Of a DNA stretch of 64,000 bases, positions 1 through 11,773 are shown piece after piece. Location of the stretch: contig MBPM02000086.1 of NCBI GenBank assembly GCA_001695595.3, positions 62,001-126,000 of the forward strand. The letters run 5' to 3'. Source of the stretch: Plasmopara viticola (taxonomy: Eukaryota > Oomycota > Peronosporomycetes > Peronosporales > Peronosporaceae). The notes below the pieces were generated by a model. That model worked only from the letters and a program-made list of their open reading frames with translations. It ran no database searches and was not told where the DNA came from. Position numbers and translations under genes: made by a program. Within the stretch, counting starts at the first letter, position 1. Each line of letters begins with the position of its first letter.

Positions 1-3000
1 TGCGCTTTTGCTTACGCCAAGTTATGAGTCGGTCCACATAAGTAGAGTATCCAAAGCAAAAAATGAGAGTTTTAAGACAACGTTTGCAGCTGCATTACTA
101 TAAATGGTCTTAAGACAACGTTTGCAGCTGCATTACTATAAATGGGCCGACAATTTGCCTCTCTATTAGGTGGATCATTTAGATCCAGACTGACCCGCTG
201 CGCCAAACGATATCGATAAGGAGTGCGATATACTGCGGTAATACAATCAGCGCCTATTTATGCCAAGAGATTACGTTTTCCCGTTTTCCACAGCATATAG
301 ATTGCTCCAAATGGCGACGCGACATTCGTGTACATAGCTTACGATGTCTGTGTGCATGAGAAAAAATACCTTTCTACATCAGCTTTTTGTGAATTTTATA
401 GAAACCTCAGCTTTTTGTGATTTTTATTAAAAAATCGTCTTTACCAAATCTGTATATCTTGTTCTCATGCACTGTTTTACCACTGATGTTTTTAAAGTGA
501 GTAGTCATCTTTGATCCTCCCCAGAGAGCTTGCATATCGAGTTTCTGAAAATTTGAGCATGCGACATGTGAATCTTATTTGTCAAGTTCGATCCCATCAC
601 TCCGCTTGATGACAAGACGCTTACATTCTTCTAGTCTGAGTGAATTTTTTAGTGTATAAGTAAAAAGTTTGATTTATTGCTTAAGTATATAGTGGCTTCT
701 TTAACACGCTAAGCGTAGTTGTATAGTCGATATAATTACGCGCACGCGATTACATCGCGTCCTATAATCGTGTTGCTTTAATAAATATGCTCATCATAGT
801 TAATCAAAGCATCGACCTAGCCACAATAACTCCTTGAGTCGTTTTTTATATTATTGTAACCACTGATCTTCGACACGAATTGAGCTAATTCTACTTGGAC
901 AGTAATTCAAAGTTTCCCGATTGATCCTTTTAGATTAATTTCTACTTACAGTAAGAAAGCGACCGATCTTGGCAGTCAATTATTGTTTGCAAGCAGTGGT
1001 CACTGCCAAGTGACAGTGTTTGACGCGACTCAATCTTGTACCAAGCTTTTCTACTAATAGAACCTTGAAACTTTAAAATTCGGTATATCGTGTATCTAAG
1101 AAGCATGTTTTGGTGTCTGGACCTCGTGAAAGATGTTTATTTTAACAAAAACACCGTCTTCGATACATTCACGGTCTTTCCCTGTGCGAAGTCAGTGCTT
1201 TTGCGCTCCCCGAGGTATAAGAGCTCTGATACTTCTGACACAAATACAAATAGAGCTCAATCTTGAGTACCCAGTAATTGATTCTGTTGTGAGTGCAGAA
1301 CTATGAGGCGTACACAAGAGCGCTATCTTAAGCATTTGTGATGGTCACGTACTTACACTAATGCTAATGAAGCTTATACTGACGTCGTCACGTCTACCTA
1401 AGGATCTGGTATAGCAGCCCGCTTTATGGCATTGTTTTCGCGGGAGACAACTTTTATTATAAAAAGCCCAAATTTAGATAAAAGGCTGCTGAATACTAAA
1501 TGATGCTTATGCTTTATTGCACCGTATTCTTCAAGCAATTTATCATGCTTTCAATTTATCTCTCAATAATATTTCTGACTATAAAATCTCCCAGAAAAAG
1601 TAACGCTTTGTAATAAAAAGGCCGAGCTTCACAAAATCTCTCACCGAATGCACTTGCACGTCGAGCGTGCCGTTTCTGCTTTATTTCTTTAATTTCAGAG
1701 AATCCATAGTCCGCTGCACAATACAGAGCACCTAATCCTGTTTTTTGCAAGTGAACAGTTTTGAACATTCACAAAAGCTGCATATTCCGAAAATACAGCA
1801 ATTTACATATATCATAATATAGGTGATGTTGCACTGTACGCGAACGGGCTCAAGTGCCTTTGGCCTTTCGATTCAAACTACCGATAAGCTTACCGGACCG
1901 ATGTGTGAGCAAGTTAAAATGAAATGTCCTCCAAAAGCAGAAGCTGTTTGTCATTACGCGAGTGGCTGACAGTACCAGCTGAGACGTTAAATCAAAAGTC
2001 GGTAATCAGTATTTAGTGGCTAACTAAAGTGTGTCAAGCAAGCAAGTCAAAAAAGAAAAATGCCACCATACAATTCACGTGAGATCGCTACAGGTTTTAT
2101 TGATCCTAATATGATAAGCCCACTGTCAAAAGAAAACCAATTCCAGATTAATCATTATATCAGTACGCTGTTGGTGTAATTCACGTCGCTAATGCAATCA
2201 GAAGTTTTGTGCGCACTTTCCCCGTCTTTAAGCCAGAAGGTCCGCTAAGAATAGCCCGCACGTCGCTCACTTGTGCCTAAAGTCCATCAATATATACATA
2301 TATGCTCTATAAGCGAAGGAGCAAAGGCGAGGACAGACATTTTGCGCTAAACTAAGTAAGAAATATCTGTGAGTGGTGTTTACTGCTAAAGCTACAGTTG
2401 CATTGTTGCACATATTGCCATTTGCAAAATCGTTATTTCAGTAGCGTAGCTGTTATGCTAGGTACAACCATGATATATACTAAAATTTGCGAAGCCGACA
2501 AAAATATTGTCTTTATATGACCTCATCATACCAAAGTAAATCGAGAAGAAAAGTTTGCGTTCCCTCTAATTCGCGAAGCTATCAGCAACGCAAGTGCTCA
2601 AACCTGTACTCGCAGAAGCACGAAGCTGGTGTGCGCGCAATACCAATCGAAGTGTGCTATTTGTAGTGTGAAAAAAGTTTACACATTCGTGGCTCAGTCT
2701 CCCAGTCTGTCATTAAGATCGTGCATAGGTACATGACCGTTTTTGAAGCGGCATTTTTCTTTGACTGAGGACACCGCTACTGCTGAATATAGACGTCATC
2801 TTTCTGCAGTCTACTAGCTCACGCCTGACGCTCAATGCGAATTTTTAATTGTTTTATGGAATTGTATATGGCTTTTTTGACTGGCGTGGATGGCCTGACA
2901 GCCTAGCCAGTGTGGCAAGACTCACTTGAATTTAGCTTCTTATCATCGACGCTGTGGACACAAAGACACGCTGGTAATGATGACCTAGACTAGACAAGTC

Positions 3001-4314
3001 TTTGCGTGCAAGTCTCGCAAACGACATTGAAGCACCTTTTAAGCAACAGATAGCTTTGCAACAAGTTGCTTGACCAGCAAATTTGCAACCCGGTACGCGG
3101 CTTGTTCTTTTCTGCTCCTGATATGCAGTTTATTATATTTATGTACCTTATTGCCATTGCAAACGCATTGCTACCGGTCGTGGACGACATAAGACTGTAC
3201 TGTCCCTCACGTTGCCACTCCACTATGCATCACATAAAAGCCTTTCCGCGCAAACATTGCCATGTTAGTCAACCTATCGACCGCGATTTGACGTCAAGAT
3301 ATCATTGTCCGAGTGTGACACCATAGGAGAGGATGCCTTAGTAGACATGTAGTACCTCATGCAGGCAATGTTTGATAGCGCTTATGACATAATCAGAAAA
3401 TGCTAAATGATGGTCACAGCATGAGCAATGACAAAAATTAATCGACAAATGCTCCATACATACACTTGCGCATAACTTAAATGTAAGCTCTTGTGCAGTT
3501 GTAATGGTTGACCGTTACTGACAAGCTCTGTAAAGAAAGACGACGTGTGAGCCACGGCTTTGACCCTTTCACAGATCTCACAGATTTTACAATTTCTTAC
3601 ACATTTGACTACCCGCATGTACATGTGGAGCCACCAATGCGTTGTGAAATCAAAAATACTGTTTTTTTTTGGCCCAACTGACTGTTCATGTGCCAGACCT
3701 ATGTCGCTCGGAATAACGACTTGGGCTCAATCTGCCATATACATCCTAAAAAGAAGTAGAGTGGCTGTTCGTCTACTAAGATGAATTGACGACCTCTGTT
3801 GACTACCTTCGCCTGCGTCTACATAATTTACATACTCGTCGTCTTCCGCTCGAGATCCGATTCGAAAATACGATTAGAAAGAGCCTAAACGAACTTAATT
3901 TAAAATATAGCCATCTGCAGTTCATTTTTCTAATTATTTTGGTCAACATCGACACGATGATGACGTTAAGCTAAACACCGTCGTACATATTGATATCTAT
4001 TTAGTCTCATTTGGTCATACGTCTAGTGCTTATTCCGGTATAAGCTGAAGCTATGGATGCTGAGGATTTGAATAGTACTGGTAGCTCATTTGTTGTTTAA
4101 TGATTCCTTGCTCCGGATTTGTTCAATGCATGCCTTTAACCGACACTGTGACTGTAGTGGTTAGTCGTTAGCCCTCCGGCATCAGGAGATACATGGAAAA
4201 GATTTAGTTGTGGGAGTCAGAAATAGTTCACTAAAGTGGACTATCAATCACATCCAAAAGTGTACTGAATGACCAGCTTTTCGGCAAAACAATGCTAATT
4301 GTATTTTTGATCAC
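1..4314. other. Gene-poor AT-rich region
   Basis: No convincing gene was found on either strand. Open frames here are short, AT-rich, lack recognisable motifs and do not join through plausible introns. The only structure seen is a short tandem duplication near the left end. Confidence 0.6.
72..146. repeat. 38-bp tandem duplication
   Basis: A unit starting TTAAGACAACGTTTGCAGC is present twice in direct tandem, starting at 72 and 110. About 36 bases are identical between the copies. It looks like a recent slippage or repair duplication; no function is suggested. Confidence 0.85.
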
Positions 4315-4664
4315 CATACCCTCAGAACTTCGGAAAAGGTTGGGGTGACGCCCTCCTTCCAAGCGCGGGGGCTAAATGCTCGCGCGCTTCGGGCAGGTGC
4401 TCTCGGGCATCTGCAGGTCTTCAACGAGTCTCACCCTCGACGCGACGGTCTCCAGCACCAGGGCGCCACCTGGGCTCTTACCAAGTCAGAGCCAAACAAA
4501 ATAATGGAAGACCCTCACGACCTCGGTGCTGGCTGCACTGCCCGCCGAACGAGACCCGACGTATGCGGACACCACTCTATGCCGTGGACTAACCAGACTG
4601 AGCCTAGCACGTGCATAACTTGGCAACGCGATAACGTAATACAATCAACAATCATACCCTCAGA
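4315..4664 (+). mobile_element. SINE-like element, copy 1
   Basis: The element occupies 4327-4652 and is flanked by a perfect 12-bp target-site duplication, CATACCCTCAGA, at 4315-4326 and 4653-4664. It begins with GGAAAAGGTTGGGGTGACG and ends with TAACGTAATACAAT. Three further copies lie at 10.1, 10.5 and 62.2 kb, each about 326 bp and each with its own target duplication. The 9-13 bp duplications, the fixed head and the 3' five-base repeat tail (ACAAT or ATTAC) fit a non-autonomous retroposon moved by a LINE-type machinery. I could not find convincing Pol III A or B boxes. The open frame running through it is not a gene. Confidence 0.85.
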
Positions 4665-5440
4665 GTTGGTCCATTGTAATCGGAAATTAGTTGCATGCTT
4701 CTATATAAGCACAATTATTACAACCACTTTCCCGCCCATGCGCTTGTTGGTTTATAACGAAGATGTCACATTGTCAGATCGAATAGAATGGGCAATGCGA
4801 GCTTTCGGCTCTGAGATGTACAAGCCACACCGTATTGCTGCTGCAACAGCATAAGGATTTCTCCCTCTTTGTCTCCTTTCTGCTATAGAAGCCAAATTGC
4901 TTGATTCATGCGGAAAAAGTAGGATAAATGCTGCCGCGCTGGACTGTAGACAGCTTGGTGTATTAGTCGCAGCGGGCTGTAAGAGAACTTCTGCTTCTCA
5001 GATTGTTAATATCTATCTGATTTTGACACCGCGATGACAGTAATTGGTCTGATTGTTGTATGTAAAAGGAGATACGCAACCTGGCATCGTGACGATCGTA
5101 AAATTATTGTTATGCAGCTGCGCGAGCATTAGAGCTTACTGATAAATAAAAAAAAGTCGATTACGCGGATCAATGACATGTTGGAGGCCTCTATGGCCGC
5201 TGTCTATCTAGTATCAAAGAAACACGATCTGTCATTTACCAACACAAAAACGAGTGACAGCTTACGCCCTTCTGTTTTCAACACGAAGACATAATAGTTG
5301 CTTTGTATGTAAGTAAGAAGCTACTTAATCGGCATGCATTTCCAAACTGCCCATGCAATAAACCACATGACCAATTGTCCTAATTTTTCCATCAGAGCTA
5401 ACCAAAATGTTACTGCTCATCCACCGCTCTTTCTTACGGC
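4665..5440. other. Intergenic, nothing recognised
   Basis: This AT-rich stretch lies downstream of the SINE copy and beyond the 3' end of the glycosyltransferase gene. No coding or RNA feature could be supported. Confidence 0.5.
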
Positions 5441-8299
5441 TTAGGCACCTTCGCGAGCATTCTCCTCAGCAGCGTCTTGCCAAGCTTTGTGCACTCGGCC
5501 CACTTCCAGTAAATCCTGATGCACATCCTTAACAAGTCTCAATCGTCGGTTTTGGTTAAAGCCGTCGGGACACATTTTGGTCTTAAAATCGACAAGTGCC
5601 TGATTGAACACCTTAATGCTCGTACACACACCGTAAGCCTCTACCATGTTTTGCTTGTCACGACTGCGCTTAGCCAACGTCCAGACACTCGCAGGCGGCG
5701 GCGCCAGAAGCCACGAGTCACACGCAAACAGATTATCAGGCATGAGCTGCTTGTAGAAAATCCACTGTAACCCTCGGTCGTCAACCGATTCATACGCATG
5801 GCATCCATGTAGCAACGGAGGGGCCTCACCCGGAATAAGCGGGATTAGTGGGTCCTCACATGGATTACCCTTAAGCAAATTGACAAAATCAGTGTAGTCA
5901 TCGGCTTTGTTGCCCAGCGCCAAATTGTCAAACGTCGTGTGTTTTACATTGTGTTTCGCTGCTGCAAGCGAGTAGCCTAGCATGTCACTCATCCACTGCT
6001 CGCGGTTCATTTGGTCACGTTTCAACACTGTCATGTTGCAGTAATCGTCCATAAGTAGGGCCAAATCCTTTCGTGTAAGGACGTATGGAGGTCCGACTGC
6101 ATAAAACTCGGTCGCATCTCTTGTCGTCACTTTAGCACACTCTGAACAAATGGCACTACTGTTGTCAAAAGCTGTGGTTCCTAAATACTCGGACCATCGC
6201 TGCGCCACCGCCACACCATCTGCCACTGTATCTTTTACATTGTCCCGTGCGCCAGAATACACAAAGAAACGCTTGTATTGTCGCAATCCCTCAACCACTT
6301 CAGCGTCACGCTTGTAATCACCCGAGTCAACCTCCTTGGCAGTCGTTACACGACCGCCAGTGTTAACAGCAAATTTTCGGATAAAAAGAAAATCTGGGTC
6401 CAACATTACAATAATTTCCTCGTGAACAGGAGGATTGGCAGTCTCGAGCCAATCGCGGAGACCAAACGGCTTGTTATATGGCGTGTAATCATCCGGTATT
6501 GAGGCTTTATGTTCTTCATCGCCGGTTTCTTTTAAGATAGGAAGTGAGCGGAAATCCCGAGTTACGTGGATCCGCAAGTGGGGGGAAGATTTGAACGTTC
6601 GACGAAGCAATTCCTTCATTGCGTCATCCGAGCAGCCACTGACAATGCGTGTCAAAGCACCGTGTTGACCCACTCGTGCGAAACTTTGCGCCAGAGCTTC
6701 ACTTTGCCAGTCTTGGCTTGGCTCGCATGAAGTCGTAAAGACGAAATGCATTTCGTCGCTTCCTTCTTGCCCGGGTTTTAGAACCTTCGGAGGTTGATTT
6801 AGCTTATAGTCCCCAAAATACACGGGTGGATCTATCGCCATTGGTGTGACATTCGCAAGTGCCACAGCTGTTGGCCAAGATTTCGGTGGAAATTCCATGG
6901 GAATCCGACGATTATGGTTGAAACCAGTGGGACAAATGCGCGAGCGATAATTCATCGACGCGCTGTTGTAAGCTTCCAAAGCAAGACACACACTCATAAG
7001 GTGGCGACGACGAAGAATGTTGGGAACACGCTCATAACCGCTGGTGTGGGTAGCAAGATACCACAAATAATCGGTGGGTTGGCGCATCATCCATGCATCA
7101 CATTCTAGGAAATCTAATGGGACTTGATCCGCGAAGAAGCTCCAATTACGACCGTCAATCCATTGTGGTAATGTAAAATTAAGTGCCCGAATAGAGATTG
7201 GATACGATGATAGTGCTAGATTTTCTCCTTCAGCCTGTTCTTTGCAAGGATTGTGTTTGATATCGTCCACAAAGTCCCAATTCTGGTACCGAGATGGATA
7301 ATGGTGCACACTTAATACACCTGAGACTCCCATACGAACTTTTACGTGAGCAGCAGCAATTGGAACAGCGAGGTAGAGCTTTTCGTGTGCCAGTTTATAC
7401 CACAAATCCACAGCGGTGGGTAAAATTTCTTTCCACGCGCTCACTTCAGCCACAAACGGTGCAATTGTGGCATATTCACGCCAGTCTTCCAGCAGCAATG
7501 ATCGAGAGTTTTGTGGTACAACGCGCTCCAATTGATCTTTTGTTAAAGGAAATCGCTTCGGCCAGTACCACGATGCATGCTGTCCGAAAAAACGAGGATC
7601 GATGACGTCATTTGCTTCCTTCATGAGATTCCACATGTCTAATTTCTTGGTAAAGATTGCGTCATTGTCGACAGCCATGACAAAGTCATCGAAACCCAAA
7701 GCATATTGTTCTTCAAACGGCACCATTCGCGTCTTCTCCTCACCTTGATCAGCTGTTGATTCTAGCATCCACTTTGCGAGTACGATCGGATTCAAAGTCG
7801 TTGTGAGCAAGTTTTCGCCAAATGTTGTGTTTTCTGCCGAGACGTTCGGATAGTGCCGAGTCTGTACCTTGTGACGTGGATCTTTCTTGCGAGTGAGTTC
7901 AAAAGCCTCTTCAGACGTGCAGCCGTACAGCAAGTGAGTGACATTGCCGTCGTATCCCGTACGACGCAGTGTGAAGGCGAGGACTTCAGCATGTAGAAAG
8001 TCAAGGTCACGACACGTGGATGTAAATACCAAGTGTGCAACCTGGCGCGTTGGGTGTGTGTTCATAAGCATCTTTCCATCCTCTTCAATTCGAGAGTTAA
8101 AAGCACGACGCCAATTTTTGCCAGTGGTAGCGATTGAATTTGTGGAGAAAGTGGACGTGGCGAAGAAGCGCAAATTGTAATACATGTACAAGGCAAAGAT
8201 GAGACCTAGCACCACGTATGCCGCCTTGCGAAATTTCCCTTCGACTCGGCGATGGCTCACGACCGCACGCTTGCCCGAGCTTTGTCGCTGAGGAAGCAT
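5441..8299 (-). CDS. Two-domain type II membrane glycosyltransferase, SGT1/HPAT-like
   Basis: A single uninterrupted exon encodes 952 aa. Residues 27-44 form one N-terminal hydrophobic anchor after a basic tail, so the protein is predicted to be a type II Golgi or ER membrane protein with a lumenal catalytic part. The lumenal part is an internal duplication. Half 1 starts near residue 88 (HLVFTSTC) and half 2 near 518 (HFVFTTSC). Each half has an acidic DxD-type sequence (DND 211-213, DPD 634-636), and each ends with a CPxGFNxNRR sequence (about 456-465 and near the C-terminus). The half-2 text TRIVSGCSDD resembles plant peptidyl-serine alpha-galactosyltransferase and hydroxyproline O-arabinosyltransferase proteins. 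That suggests sugar transfer to Ser/Hyp-rich secreted glycoproteins; the exact sugar and acceptor are inference. The start is the first in-frame ATG before the anchor. Confidence 0.8.
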   Translation of the reverse strand: MLPQRQSSGKRAVVSHRRVEGKFRKAAYVVLGLIFALYMYYNLRFFATSTFSTNSIATTGKNWRRAFNSRIEEDGKMLMNTHPTRQVAHLVFTSTCRDLDFLHAEVLAFTLRRTGYDGNVTHLLYGCTSEEAFELTRKKDPRHKVQTRHYPNVSAENTTFGENLLTTTLNPIVLAKWMLESTADQGEEKTRMVPFEEQYALGFDDFVMAVDNDAIFTKKLDMWNLMKEANDVIDPRFFGQHASWYWPKRFPLTKDQLERVVPQNSRSLLLEDWREYATIAPFVAEVSAWKEILPTAVDLWYKLAHEKLYLAVPIAAAHVKVRMGVSGVLSVHHYPSRYQNWDFVDDIKHNPCKEQAEGENLALSSYPISIRALNFTLPQWIDGRNWSFFADQVPLDFLECDAWMMRQPTDYLWYLATHTSGYERVPNILRRRHLMSVCLALEAYNSASMNYRSRICPTGFNHNRRIPMEFPPKSWPTAVALANVTPMAIDPPVYFGDYKLNQPPKVLKPGQEGSDEMHFVFTTSCEPSQDWQSEALAQSFARVGQHGALTRIVSGCSDDAMKELLRRTFKSSPHLRIHVTRDFRSLPILKETGDEEHKASIPDDYTPYNKPFGLRDWLETANPPVHEEIIVMLDPDFLFIRKFAVNTGGRVTTAKEVDSGDYKRDAEVVEGLRQYKRFFVYSGARDNVKDTVADGVAVAQRWSEYLGTTAFDNSSAICSECAKVTTRDATEFYAVGPPYVLTRKDLALLMDDYCNMTVLKRDQMNREQWMSDMLGYSLAAAKHNVKHTTFDNLALGNKADDYTDFVNLLKGNPCEDPLIPLIPGEAPPLLHGCHAYESVDDRGLQWIFYKQLMPDNLFACDSWLLAPPPASVWTLAKRSRDKQNMVEAYGVCTSIKVFNQALVDFKTKMCPDGFNQNRRLRLVKDVHQDLLEVGRVHKAWQDAAEENAREGA

Positions 8300-10066
8300 T
8301 TGGTCTCAAAAAGTCCACGAACTAGGTGAAAGATAGACAGCAATGTTTTTGATTAGGATATATGTTTTCACCAACATATACTTAATTAAGCCCCTTTTAA
8401 CGCTGGTTACTTAGCTACTTTGTGTTTACTAGACGTCTCGATTTAAGCGCTGCTTAAATTCGGTAAAGTTATGTACTATATGGTATAGAAGGCCATCTAC
8501 AGCTCAGACGTCGCTAAATCATCACCTGTTCATGGTCTTGTTATAAGTGGGTTCTTGTAGAGACGGCAGCCACAATACACAGCGCAATATCGGCACTATA
8601 CTCATAGAGATTTGATATTCAGCTATCAAAATTTACCGTGTCAAAGTGCGTGGTATAAAGGATAAGATGCTTTAGGATAGCAGCGTTTCCGTCCTACCAA
8701 CTGAAAGCTATTAGCTAAGCATTACAAGTTTTTAGAGAAGACATGTTATCGGGCTACAAGATTAACCTCAAGTATCGTTTTTTTTAGTGAAAACACATGA
8801 AGTCCATCTGTATAGCGAAAACTTTAAGCCTGCTGAAAATTACAACAAGCCAAAGAACGATTTGCTGGTCAATCTTAAGCCTCAAAGGCGATCATTGCTC
8901 TAGCTTCCCACCACACGAGCCAAACGGATTGCAATTTTACTCAAAACTGACACCCGCATTTGGCCAATACTTACGTGTTTAAGGCCTCTGTTGTTGATCC
9001 AATATCCGTATAAAATCGCAAAGGTCAGACCCACGCAGTTGGCAGACACGTTGAACTACCCCAAGTCAGACTATAAGCTTACATCAATTACCTGGTTCGA
9101 AATATACATCTATTTGCGCGAGCATGCTATAGGTGATAGTGGAGAAATAACGCCACAGACTGTTTGCGATAAAAAGCACGTAATTAGCCTTCTCAAGACC
9201 AACAACAAGCGCGTATCTCGCTGTATCCATTGGTACTTAAATCATCATGTGAAGAAAGTCCCTCCTCGTCGGATCAGGCTCCGGGAAAAATTACAAGCAC
9301 TCATACTAGGGTATAAGTTATACTTCAGCCTGATCCGAATATCCAATCTCCTACAGCTTGACAAAATTAAAAAAAAAGTTTTAACGTCTTCCCAATGGTT
9401 GTAAAGACCGGCAACGCTGAATGTATTCGTCATCTGGAGTGAGAGGAAGCTGCCATGAATATAGCTTCTCGTGCGAACCACACTATTCTCGTAAAGGGCA
9501 TCGATATGTTTCAGTCGAAGAACCAATGCTCAAAGTGTGAGATGACCTCATTAGAATTACTAAGCTACGAGGCCACACCGAGAATTAGTGTGATATCGAA
9601 AACATCGAAAATTTGTGACTAAATCAATCATCTATACACCAGCTGCGGTCACGACTCAGCAAGTATGCAATTACAAAGCTGCTAACTAGATCGACTTTAT
9701 CAACGATTACGACTTCGAGGGCCTAACGCAACTCAGCACGCGGAGAACAATGTCTGCACGAACGAGCACATTGCTATGTAGCTAATAGCCTAATCGAGGA
9801 CGTGCATTGGTTCGCAAATGACCTTTGAAGTTGCAACATACGGACATGTTCAAATACATTGATGGTGTACCAGTTGAATTTAATAGTGCGCTGTCAACAA
9901 GTGCAAATCGCTTTCAGAGAAGACCATCAATACCCACGAGTTAACTGGTATAGAGATTCAAGGTGCTTGATAAATTAAGACCTACACGATGGTTGTTGTG
10001 GATTGGGAGGAAAGTATGCCACCTTTTGTGACCTCCGTAGCATCCTCAAATTTGGTAAACGGAAAC
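8300..10066. other. Gene-poor region
   Basis: The tract lies upstream of the glycosyltransferase. The longest open stretch, about 8991-9404 on the plus strand, begins without an ATG. It has a stretch (around TSITWFEIYIYL) faintly like a WY effector fold, but it lacks a signal peptide or RXLR motif. Its length is within chance for this base composition, so it is not called as a gene. Confidence 0.5.
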
Positions 10067-10413
10067 CTGACTATGTATTGTATTGTGTTACGTTATCGCG
10101 TTGCCAAGTTATGCACGTGCTAGGCTCAATGGCTAGTCCACGGCATAGAGTGATGTCCGCATACGTCGAGTCTCGTTCAGCGGGCAGTGCAGCCAGCACC
10201 GAGGTCGTGAGGGTCGGTCTTCCATTATTTTGTTTATCTCTGATTTGGTAAGAGCCCAGGTGGCGCTCTGGTGCTGGAGACCGTCGCGTCGAGGGTGAGA
10301 CTCGTTAGAGACCTGCAGATGCCCGAGAGCACCTGCCCGAAGCGCGCAAGCATTTAGCCCCCGCGCTTGGAAGGAGGGCGTCACCCCAACCTTTTCCGTA
10401 AAGTCTGACTATG
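10067..10413 (-). mobile_element. SINE-like element, copy 2 (inverted)
   Basis: The element occupies 10076-10404 on the minus strand and is flanked by a 9-bp duplication, CTGACTATG, at 10067-10075 and 10405-10413. The sequence matches copies 1, 3 and 4 along its whole length with scattered substitutions. The 3' tail (ACAAT repeats read on the minus strand) lies at the left end. Copy 3 lies 70 bp away in the opposite direction. Confidence 0.83.
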
Positions 10414-10461
10414 GTAGGGTTAAATAGCAGTACCAATATTTGGCTTAAATATTGGTCTAAA

Positions 10462-10813
10462 CGATTTAATTTGTCTTGGAAAAGGTTGGGTGACGCCCTC
10501 CTTCCAAGCGCGGGGGCTAAATGCTCGCGCGCTTCGGGCAGGTGCTCTCGGGCATCTGCAAGTCTCTAACGAGTCTCACCCTCGGCGCGACGGTCTCCAG
10601 CACCGGGCGCCACCTAGGCTCTTACCAATTCAGAGCTAAACAAAATAATGGAAGACCCTCACGACCTCGGTGCTGGCTGCACTGCCCGCCGAACGAGACC
10701 CGACGTATGCGGACACCACTCTATGCCGTGGACTAGCCATACTGAGCCCAGCACGTGCATAACTTGGCAACGCGATAACGTAATACATTACATTACATTA
10801 CGATTAGATTTGT
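10462..10813 (+). mobile_element. SINE-like element, copy 3
   Basis: The element occupies 10475-10800. The flanks CGATTTAATTTGT (10462-10474) and CGATTAGATTTGT (10801-10813) are a 13-bp target duplication with two mismatches, suggesting an older insertion or drift. The 3' end carries an expanded ATTAC tail of several units, the kind of short simple-repeat tail expected on a retroposon. Confidence 0.82.
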
Positions 10814-10981
10814 AAAGATTTTTCTGCCGTCACCGAGACCGAAAAGTACTTAATATGAAATCAAGATTTCACCTGCGTTACGTCGCAACGTCGGACATAA
10901 AAAATGCTCGATGTTAGCAGCTAGGTGTCAGCATGTACCAGCTACGACGATTTTTTTACAACATTCCACGGCATCTGTAAA

Positions 10982-11773
10982 AATGGCGACAAAATTAGAA
11001 TTATCTTTGGCCTTGGTTAGGGTCTCTTCCCTTACGAGTACATCACGGAATCAAATGTACTAAACAGACCAGCGCTTGACAGCAATATCCTAGGAACAAG
11101 CATCATCGGTGATGACTACAAACGAGTGAAGTTGGTAGTGGAGTGCTACGATATGAAACTAATCAAGGAGCCGCTAGTCTAATACAACAATCTTGATGTA
11201 GGCTCGGGCCTCAAATTTTATCTAAAACATCACGTGAGCGGTAAATATGGATTTCTTCTCGATCCTCACCCTTAGGATCTCATTACTTGATAGCGCCTTG
11301 CACCACAAATCTATATTATTATTAAAGACAAAACATAGAGTAAGGTATCTTCGAAGAAGTTTTCTTGCTGTTCATCATATAGGGCTCTGGCTTTTCCATC
11401 GAAAAGATCATGCTTGATTTAAATTTCTCTGCTTAAAATGACGCGTATGTCTTTTGTTTCAGCTGGAGCGCTCCTTCTCGTCTTCATAAAAAATACGGTG
11501 GAATTTTGAGTCCTTAAAAGCTAAAAGACCCAAGCTTGCGCATCATTTGTGGCGGTGTGGCTTCCGCAAAACATGTGGGACCAAAACTACACACTGCGTT
11601 CCGTATTGCTAACAAATAAAGAAGAATATTCTTACCTACACTCTGTTGCTCACGTCGTACCTATCACGTACCTATCGCATAATACGAAAAAATATCTAGT
11701 CAAACAGCTTTATCGGAACAAACTCCCACATAGCATTTACCCCGTTTATGAATGCTTTATCAACGTGCGATGA
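10982..11773 (+). pseudogene. Decayed coding relic, unknown family
   Basis: One plus-strand frame reads as protein-like sequence for about 260 codons, with roughly ten in-frame stops but no frame change. Readable pieces include LNRPALDSNILGTS, DYKRVKLVVECYDMKLIKEP and LKFYLKHHVSGKYGF. The last part (11549-11773) is open for 74 codons. A constant frame carrying only stop mutations fits an old gene or element copy drifting without selection. I do not recognise the family; an effector or transposon origin are both possible. Confidence 0.45.

Noticed and set aside
4345..4854. 169-aa open frame starting inside a SINE-like copy
   Set aside because: The same frame recurs in the other copies because the element is repeated, it runs past the target duplication into unrelated DNA, and it has no protein-like pattern.
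8991..9404. 137-codon frame with a weak WY-effector look
   Set aside because: No ATG, signal peptide or RXLR motif, and the length is within chance for AT-rich DNA.
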